From the NCBI RefSeq assembly GCF_030147005.1, contig NZ_JASLAW010000131.1, positions 1-20,631 on the forward strand: a stretch of 20,631 bases of DNA, in the 5' to 3' direction. This DNA is from Pseudomonas sp. (GTDB lineage Bacteria > Pseudomonadota > Gammaproteobacteria > Pseudomonadales > Pseudomonadaceae). Every line of letters begins with the position of its first letter. Position 1 is the stretch's first letter. The notes beneath the pieces are model-generated. The model had not been told where the DNA came from and searched no databases. It worked only from the letters and a program-made list of their open reading frames with translations. The translations under genes were made by a program, and so were the position numbers. This document shows, one piece after another, positions 15,805-20,631 of the stretch.

Positions 15805-16247
15805 GTTGGCATGCGCTCGCCTGTGGGGCATGTGCCAGCTCCCACAGTTGTAATGCGTTCGCCCTGTGGGGCATGTGCCAGCTCCCATAGTTGGCATGCA
15901 TTCGCCTGTGGGGCATGTGCCAGCTCCCATAGTTGGCATGCGTTCGCCTGTGGGGCATGTGCCTGCCCCCACAGTTGGAATGCGTTCGCCCTGTGGGGCA
16001 TGTGCCAGCCCCCATATTTGGCATGCGTTCGCCTGTGGGGCATGTGCCAGCCCCCACAGTTGGCATGCGTTCGCCTGTGGGGCATGTGCCAGCCCCACAG
16101 TTGGAACGCGTTCGCCTGTGGGGCATGTGCCAGCTCCCACAGTTGGCATGCATTCGCCTGTGGGGCATGTGCCAGCTCCCATAGTTGGCATGCGTTCGCC
16201 TGTGGGGGATGTGCCGGCCCTCACAGTTGGAATGCGTTCCCCTGTGG
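15805..16247. repeat. Tandem array of a 42-bp hairpin-forming unit, 10 full copies plus a partial one
   Basis: Units start at 15805, 15847, 15890, 15932, 15974, 16017, 16059, 16100, 16142, 16184 and 16226 (partial), giving spacings of 41-43 bp. The consensus unit is GTTGGCATGCGTTCGCC followed by TGTGGGGCATGTGCC and AGCTCCCACA. Variation clusters at a few sites: GGC/GGA/GTA near the start, GCC/GCCC, and CCCACA/CCCATA at the end. TGTGG pairs with CCACA, and GGCA with TGCC inside it, so each unit can form a bulged hairpin. The array occupies the 556-bp hutV-hutH1 gap, inside the operon, which holds no gene. Open frames in several phases arise because 42 is a multiple of 3; none looks like a real protein. 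Confidence 0.95.
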
Positions 16248-16270
16248 AAGGGGGCTTGCCCCCCGAAAGG
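16243..16270 (+). repeat. REP sequence bounding the right end of the 42-bp array
   Basis: It starts TGTGGAAGGGGGCTTGCCCC, a good match to a common Pseudomonas REP, and grows out of the last partial array unit, sharing its TGTGG. It points towards the end of hutV (stop at 16296), away from the array, opposite in direction to the REP at 15781-15804. It could add a 3' stem to a hutXWV transcript. Confidence 0.75.
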
Positions 16271-16295
16271 GCCAGTCGCCTCACCGCAAACCTGA

Positions 16296-17120
16296 TCACA
16301 CCACCGCCGCGCGCCGCTGAACGAAGCGGTTCACATAGTCATCCGCCGGCGAATGCAGGATCTCCCTGGGCGTGCCCACCTGAATCAGCTTGCCGTCCTT
16401 GAGGATCGCGATGCGGTTGCCGATGCGCACGGCCTCGTCGAGGTCGTGGGTGATGAACACGATGGTCTTGTGCAGGGTCTTTTGCAGCTCGAGCAACTGG
16501 TCCTGCATCTCGGCGCGGATCAATGGGTCAAGGGCGCTGAACGCTTCGTCCATCAGGATGATGTCGGTGTCGGCCGCCAACGCACGGGCCAGGCCCACAC
16601 GTTGACGCATGCCGCCGGACAGCTGGTGCGGATATTTGTTTTCATAGCCCTTGAGGCCCACGGTTTCGATCCAGTGCAGGGCGCGTTCGGCGCAGACCTG
16701 CTTGGTTTCGCCGCGCACTTTCAGGCCATAGGCGACGTTATCGAGCACGTTCTTGTGGGGCAGCAGGCCGAAGCTCTGGAACACCATGCTGATCTTGTGA
16801 CGACGGAATTGGCGCAGGGCTTCCATGTCCAGTTGCAGGATGTCCTCGCCATCCACCAGGATCGCGCCGCTGGTGGGGTCGATCAGGCGATTGAGGTGAC
16901 GCACCAAGGTGGATTTGCCGGAGCCCGACAGGCCCATGATCACGAAGATCTCACCCGTGCCGATGCTCAGGGACAGGTCATTCACGCCCACCACGCAGCC
17001 GGTCTCGGCCAGCACTTGATCCTTGGTCTTGCCCTGGCCAATCAGCGCCAGCGCTTCCTTGGAGCGATTGCCGAAGATCTTGAAGACGTTTTTGACTTCG
17101 ATTTTGCTGACGGTAGTCAT
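16296..17120 (-). CDS. hutV: ABC transporter ATP-binding protein, quaternary-amine/histidine type
   Basis: A 274-residue ATPase of the ProV/OpuAA group that powers the HutXWV importer. Walker A is GLSGSGKST (63-71), the Q-loop Gln is in VFQSFGLLPHKN (113-124), the signature is LSGGMRQR (167-174), Walker B IILMDEA (187-193) and the switch His is His225 in THD. The N-terminal stretch with KEALALIGQGKTKDQVL is typical of glycine-betaine-type ATPases. It stops soon after the nucleotide-binding domain, without the C-terminal CBS pair of E. coli ProV (400 residues), so ionic-strength gating through CBS domains is not expected. Its ATG overlaps the hutW stop (ATGA, 17117-17120). The 42-bp array follows it. 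Confidence 0.95.
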   Translation of the reverse strand: MTTVSKIEVKNVFKIFGNRSKEALALIGQGKTKDQVLAETGCVVGVNDLSLSIGTGEIFVIMGLSGSGKSTLVRHLNRLIDPTSGAILVDGEDILQLDMEALRQFRRHKISMVFQSFGLLPHKNVLDNVAYGLKVRGETKQVCAERALHWIETVGLKGYENKYPHQLSGGMRQRVGLARALAADTDIILMDEAFSALDPLIRAEMQDQLLELQKTLHKTIVFITHDLDEAVRIGNRIAILKDGKLIQVGTPREILHSPADDYVNRFVQRRAAVV

Positions 17121-17968
17121 TTGCTCGCCTCATGCCGTGGACGACCATAGGCCTGGGTAATGCGGTCGATGACCACGGCGAGAATCACGATCGCCAGCCC
17201 GGCTTCCAGGCCACGGCCGACGTTAAGGGTCTGGATGCCGACCAGTACGTCTTCACCCAGGCCACGGGCGCCGATCATCGAGGCGATCACCACCATCGAC
17301 AACGCCATCATGGTGGTCTGGTTGATGCCCGCCATGATGCTCGGCAGCGCCAACGGCAGTTGCACGCCGAACAGTTGCTGCCAGCGGTTGGCGCCGAAGG
17401 CATTGATAGCCTCCATGACTTCGCCGTCGACCTGGCGAATACCCAGGTCCGTCAGGCGGATCAGCGGTGGCGCGGCGTAAATGACCGTGGCGAAAATCGC
17501 CGGCACTTTGCCCAGGCCAAACAGCATCAGCACCGGAATGAGGTACACGAAGCTGGGCATGGTTTGCATGATGTCGAGCAACGGCATCAGCACCGAACGC
17601 AAGCGGTTACTGCGCGCGGAAAGAATGCCCAGTGGTATGCCGATCAGCACCGAGATCACCGTGGCGACCATCATCAGCGCCAGGGTCTGCATCAGTTTGT
17701 CCCACAGGCCAACCGCGCCGACGAGGAACAACAAGCCGACGATCACGGCCGTGGTCACCACCTTGCGGGTGGCGTGCCAGGCGATGCCCGCGACGATGGC
17801 CAGCATCAGCCACCAGGGGGCGGCGCGCAGCAGGCCTTCCAGATTGACGATGGCCCACAGCAGGGTATCGGAGATGTGCCGGAACACATCGCCGTAGTTG
17901 GTGACCAGCGAGTCCACCCAACCGTTGACCCAGTCGGCGATGGAAAACGTAAAACTCTCAGGAAACAT
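17117..17968 (-). CDS. hutW: ABC transporter permease, quaternary-amine/histidine type
   Basis: A 283-residue inner-membrane permease of the ProW/OpuAB group, the channel of HutXWV. About six or seven hydrophobic segments are visible (for example 53-67, 73-89, 96-116, and others to 272). The EAA loop reads EAINAFGANRWQQLFGVQLPLALP and docks the ATPase. QTMPSFVYLIPVLMLFGLG is a family hallmark. It is coupled to hutV by a 4-nt overlap and separated from hutX by 71 nt that contain a strong hairpin. Confidence 0.95.
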   Translation of the reverse strand: MFPESFTFSIADWVNGWVDSLVTNYGDVFRHISDTLLWAIVNLEGLLRAAPWWLMLAIVAGIAWHATRKVVTTAVIVGLLFLVGAVGLWDKLMQTLALMMVATVISVLIGIPLGILSARSNRLRSVLMPLLDIMQTMPSFVYLIPVLMLFGLGKVPAIFATVIYAAPPLIRLTDLGIRQVDGEVMEAINAFGANRWQQLFGVQLPLALPSIMAGINQTTMMALSMVVIASMIGARGLGEDVLVGIQTLNVGRGLEAGLAIVILAVVIDRITQAYGRPRHEASK

Positions 17969-18000
17969 AGCGTGCTCTCGATCCAGTGGGTTGAGGCCAG

Positions 18001-18032
18001 GTGCCCGGCTGCCCCTCAGGGTAGCCGGACAC
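18001..18032 (-). other. Intercistronic hairpin between hutX and hutW
   Basis: GTG-C-CCGGCT-G-CCC pairs with GGG-T-AGCCGG-A-CAC around a CTCA loop: 12 pairs in three blocks. It starts 8 nt after the hutX stop and has no T tract on either side, so it is not a classical terminator. In binding-protein operons such a stem often protects the upstream mRNA and lets the binding protein exceed the membrane subunits. That role is inferred here. Confidence 0.6.
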
Positions 18033-18039
18033 GCTTGTC

Positions 18040-19005
18040 CTACAAGGCCGCGTCGATTTTCCTGGCGGCGTCGTCGCTCACCCAGGCGTGCCAGACTTCA
18101 GGATGTTCCTTGAGGAAAATTTTCGCCAGTTTCGGCGATTCGATCCGCTCCTTGGCCATGCGGCCCAGGTTCTGATTCAGCAGGTCGATGGGCAGGTTGA
18201 CCTTTTCCAGCACGGCCACCAGTTCCGGCGCTTGCTCGTGGAAGGTCCTGGACAGGCCGACCTTGATGCTCACGCGTTTATCCACGCCCGGTTTTTCTTC
18301 CAGCTTGACCAGGTCGACCTGGCCCATCAGCGGCGTCGGCGACCAGTAGTAGAACAGGATCGGCTCGCCGCGCTTGTAGCTCGACAGTACCGCCGCATCC
18401 AGCGCCGGGCCCGTGCCGGGGCGGAAGTTGGTGTAGGTGCTTTCCAGGCCGTAGCTTTTGAGCATTTCACTGTTGTCCAGCTCACAGGTCCAGCCGGCCG
18501 GGCAGTTGTAGAAGCGCCCCTTGGAGGGCTCTTCCTGGTCTTTGAATACCGCCGCGTATTTGGCCAGGTCCGCGATGTTCTTCAGGTCCGGGGCCTTGGC
18601 TTCCAGCTTGCGCCTGGCGTCGCCTTCGATCACATAGCGCGGCACGTACCAGCCTTCAACAGCGCCAACCACCGGGGCGCCGACGCCGACGACTTTGCCG
18701 GCCTTCTCGGCCTTGTTCCAGACTTCGCTGCGGCCGACCCACTCTTCGGCAAACACTTGGATATCGTTACTGCTCAGGGCGTTTTCCATGGTGATGGAAT
18801 TGCCCGGCAGGCTGTCGGTTTTGCAGTCGTAGCCTTTCTCCAGCACGGTTTGCAGGATGTCGGTGAGCAACATGCCGCTTTCCCAGTTAAGCCCGGCGAA
18901 TTTCACGGGCTTACCGGATTCGCACCAGCCGGCTGCCTGGGCGCCGGCGCTTGCCAGCAAGCCTGCAGAAAGCAACGTGGTCAGCAGGGTCTTATGCATT
19001 TTCAT
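18040..19005 (-). CDS. hutX: Periplasmic binding protein of the glycine betaine/histidine type
   Basis: A 321-residue OpuAC-family protein that captures substrate for HutW-HutV. Residues 1-24 are a signal peptide ending AGAQA, and mature sequence starts AGWCESGKPV. Tryptophan-rich blocks typical of the family follow: LNWESGML, EEWVGRSEVW, VEGWYVPRYV and FYYWSPTPLMG. Two cysteine pairs are plausible: Cys28 with the GYDC cysteine, and the two in FYNCPAGWTC. I start at ATG 19003-19005 with GGGAG 9 nt ahead; upstream in-frame sequence overlaps hutTu and is not plausible coding for this protein. Known relatives (HutX) bind histidine, some also betaines; the operon favours histidine. Confidence 0.94.
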   Translation of the reverse strand: MKMHKTLLTTLLSAGLLASAGAQAAGWCESGKPVKFAGLNWESGMLLTDILQTVLEKGYDCKTDSLPGNSITMENALSSNDIQVFAEEWVGRSEVWNKAEKAGKVVGVGAPVVGAVEGWYVPRYVIEGDARRKLEAKAPDLKNIADLAKYAAVFKDQEEPSKGRFYNCPAGWTCELDNSEMLKSYGLESTYTNFRPGTGPALDAAVLSSYKRGEPILFYYWSPTPLMGQVDLVKLEEKPGVDKRVSIKVGLSRTFHEQAPELVAVLEKVNLPIDLLNQNLGRMAKERIESPKLAKIFLKEHPEVWHAWVSDDAARKIDAAL

Positions 19006-19073
19006 TGTGTGACGCTCCCAATCATGAAATGGATTACGGCAGTCAAAAGGCATCCTGCCTCGTCCACGTCCCG

Positions 19074-20534
19074 TCAGGCCTGCGCCGCAGCGCGACCGGT
19101 CCCGCTTGTTTGCATGGGTGCAACGCTGTCCTGCTCGAGCGGCAGGATCAGTTGATCGGGCATCGTGCCGTGCCATTTTTTTGCGCACAGGTAATACAGG
19201 GCCGCCGGCAACACCAGGCCGATGATCCAGGAGATATCCACCCCGCCCAGGGTTTCCACCAGCGGGCCGGTATAGAACTTGGTGGAGATAAACGGCAGCT
19301 GCACCAGTACACCGAACACATAAACGCTGATGCCCAGAGGGTTCCAACGCCCATAGCGACCTTTCGGGTCGGCCAGCGCCGGTACGTCATAACGCTCGCG
19401 GGTGATGCAGTAGTAATCCACCAGATTGATCGCGCTCCAGGGCGTGAAGAACGCCAGCAGGAACAGAATGAAAGACTTGAACGCCCCCAGGAACGAGTGC
19501 TGGCCGAGCAGCGCGATCAGGGTCGCCGTGCCGACAATCGCCAGTACGAACAGCAGGCGCTGCATACGCGATACCCGCAGGTGGCCCTGAAAACCACTGA
19601 TGATGGTCGCAATGCACATGAAACTGCCGTAGGAGTTCAGCGTGGAAATCGTGACCTTGCCGAACGCGATGCTGAAGTACAGCAACGCCGCCGCGGCACC
19701 GCTGCCGCCCAGGCCGACGATGTAGGCCACTTCGTGCCCGGCGAATTGGCCGTTGGCCATGGCGGCGGCGAACACGCCGAGAATCATCGCCACCTGCGCG
19801 CCGATGATCGAGCCTGCGCCGGCAGCCAGAAAGGTTTTCACCGAAGACGTGCTGCTCGGCAGGTAGCGTGAGTAGTCCGCCACATAGGGGCCGAACGCGA
19901 TCTGCCAGGAGGCTGCCAGCGAAACCGCGAGCAAGAAGCTACTCCAGCTGAAATGACGGATCTGCAGCAATGCGCCAATGTCAGCCTGGCCCATCAGACG
20001 GCTGAAGAGGTAGACGAACGCGATCACTCCAATGACGCTGGCGACGCGGCCGATAAAGTGGATCACCCGATAACCCAGCACCGTGACCAGCACGATGACG
20101 CTGGCGAAGATCAGGATGCCGATGCTGTCGCTGACCCCCAACAACTGGCCCAGCGCCTGCCCGGACAATACGGTGCCGGTTGCGGTGAAACCCAGGTACA
20201 TCAGGCACACCAGCACGATAGGGATGGCCGCGCCATACACGCCGAACTGCACCCGGCTGGAAATCATCTGCGGCAGGCCGAGCTTGGGCCCTTGCGCCGC
20301 ATGCAACGCCATTACCCCGCCACCCAGCAGTTGGCCGATCAACAGACCGATCAACGACCAGAACACATCCCCGCCCAGCACTACCGCCAGGGCCCCGGTG
20401 ACGATGGCAGTGATCTGCAGGTTGGCACCCAGCCACAGGGTGAACTGGCTCAACAGACGACCATGTCTTTCCGCTTCCGGGATGTAGTCGATCGAACGCC
20501 TTTCGATCAACGGGGTGGTGTCGTTTGCAGGCAT
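19074..20534 (-). CDS. hutTu: NCS1-family permease, probable urocanate transporter HutTu
   Basis: A 486-residue transporter of the cytosine/purine (NCS1, CodB-like) family with about 12 membrane segments. Family marks are the N-terminal LSQFTLWLGANLQITAIVTG, the long Gly-rich TM2 region (GLLIGQLLGGGVMALHAAQG), and FFTPWSAINLVDYYCITRERYDVPAL near the end of TM10. CodB-like proteins carry nucleobases; the first position in this hut segment matches the urocanate transporter HutTu described for SBW25 (from memory). GAGG precedes the ATG at a rather long 10-nt spacing. A 68-nt gap separates it from hutX. Upstream, hutU is expected beyond the window. Confidence 0.88.
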   Translation of the reverse strand: MPANDTTPLIERRSIDYIPEAERHGRLLSQFTLWLGANLQITAIVTGALAVVLGGDVFWSLIGLLIGQLLGGGVMALHAAQGPKLGLPQMISSRVQFGVYGAAIPIVLVCLMYLGFTATGTVLSGQALGQLLGVSDSIGILIFASVIVLVTVLGYRVIHFIGRVASVIGVIAFVYLFSRLMGQADIGALLQIRHFSWSSFLLAVSLAASWQIAFGPYVADYSRYLPSSTSSVKTFLAAGAGSIIGAQVAMILGVFAAAMANGQFAGHEVAYIVGLGGSGAAAALLYFSIAFGKVTISTLNSYGSFMCIATIISGFQGHLRVSRMQRLLFVLAIVGTATLIALLGQHSFLGAFKSFILFLLAFFTPWSAINLVDYYCITRERYDVPALADPKGRYGRWNPLGISVYVFGVLVQLPFISTKFYTGPLVETLGGVDISWIIGLVLPAALYYLCAKKWHGTMPDQLILPLEQDSVAPMQTSGTGRAAAQA

Positions 20535-20582
20535 GGGGGCTCAACCTCTGATGGATTGTTTTCTGGTTCACAGCAGATCAAA

Positions 20583-20610
20583 TGTGGGAGCGGGCTTGCT
20601 CGCGAAGGCG
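20583..20610 (+). repeat. REP sequence at the right window edge
   Basis: It starts TGTGGGAGCGGGCTTGCTCG and continues CGAAGGCG, a standard Pseudomonas REP. It lies about 50 bp upstream of hutTu, probably in the hutU-hutTu gap. It may be half of a REPIN that continues past the window. Confidence 0.85.
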
Positions 20611-20631
20611 CTGGGTCAGCTAACGACTTCG

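Noticed and set aside
15805..16247. A CRISPR array.
   Set aside because: The whole 42-bp unit is repeated with no unique spacers, and there are no cas genes.
15724..16402. Several long open frames on both strands across the 42-bp array, encoding periodic peptides with Pro-Val-Gly-His-type repeats.
   Set aside because: The period is 14 codons, so any frame without a stop in one unit stays open; the 41- and 43-bp units shift the frame, and there is no ribosome site or family likeness.
18040..19347. A longer 435-codon version of hutX starting inside hutTu.
   Set aside because: The extension overlaps hutTu, and a signal peptide with a ribosome site sits at 19005.

Overview
The window looks like chromosomal DNA from a Pseudomonas of the fluorescens group. 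The grounds are the GC-rich coding sequence, the Pseudomonas-type histidase (HutH2), the hut gene order with separate urocanate and histidine permeases plus a HutXWV ABC importer, the opgG-opgH / dtd / pip neighbourhood, and REP/REPIN elements with TGTGG...GAG heads in the gaps. This placement rests on recognising families, not on a database search. All genes but one lie on the minus strand.

Region 1 (1-2052): two tandem paralogous periplasmic amino-acid-type binding proteins with no permease or ATPase beside them, bordered on the left by half of a REPIN cut by the window edge. Region 2 (2025-6638): the glucan biosynthesis operon opgG-opgH, with overlapping genes, a hairpin terminator after opgH and a terminator-like hairpin in the opgG leader. 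Region 3 (6639-8044): pip and dtd, overlapping by ATGA. Region 4 (8045-9020): an AT-richer orphan gene on the plus strand, closed by a strong intrinsic terminator that runs into the end of hutG.

Region 5 (9018-20534) is most of a histidine-utilisation operon. In transcription order (right to left) it reads hutTu (urocanate-type permease), hutX-hutW-hutV (ABC importer), a 42-bp tandem repeat array, hutH1, hutH2, a REPIN, hutTh (histidine-type permease), hutI and hutG. HutH2 makes urocanate, HutI opens imidazolonepropionate, and HutG hydrolyses N-formylglutamate to glutamate. HutU, HutF and the HutC regulator needed for the rest of the five-step route are not in the window and probably lie to the right.

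Two things stand out. First, hutH1 is an intact full-length histidase paralogue that lacks exactly the Ala-Ser-Gly tripeptide that forms the MIO electrophile, and it has also lost the positions equivalent to catalytic Tyr280 and Phe329. It is very unlikely to be an ordinary histidase. Second, about 10.5 copies of a hairpin-forming 42-bp unit fill the gap between hutV and hutH1 inside the operon, bounded by two outward-facing REP sequences. A smaller point of interest is the terminator-like hairpin with a six-U tract just ahead of the opgG ribosome binding site.
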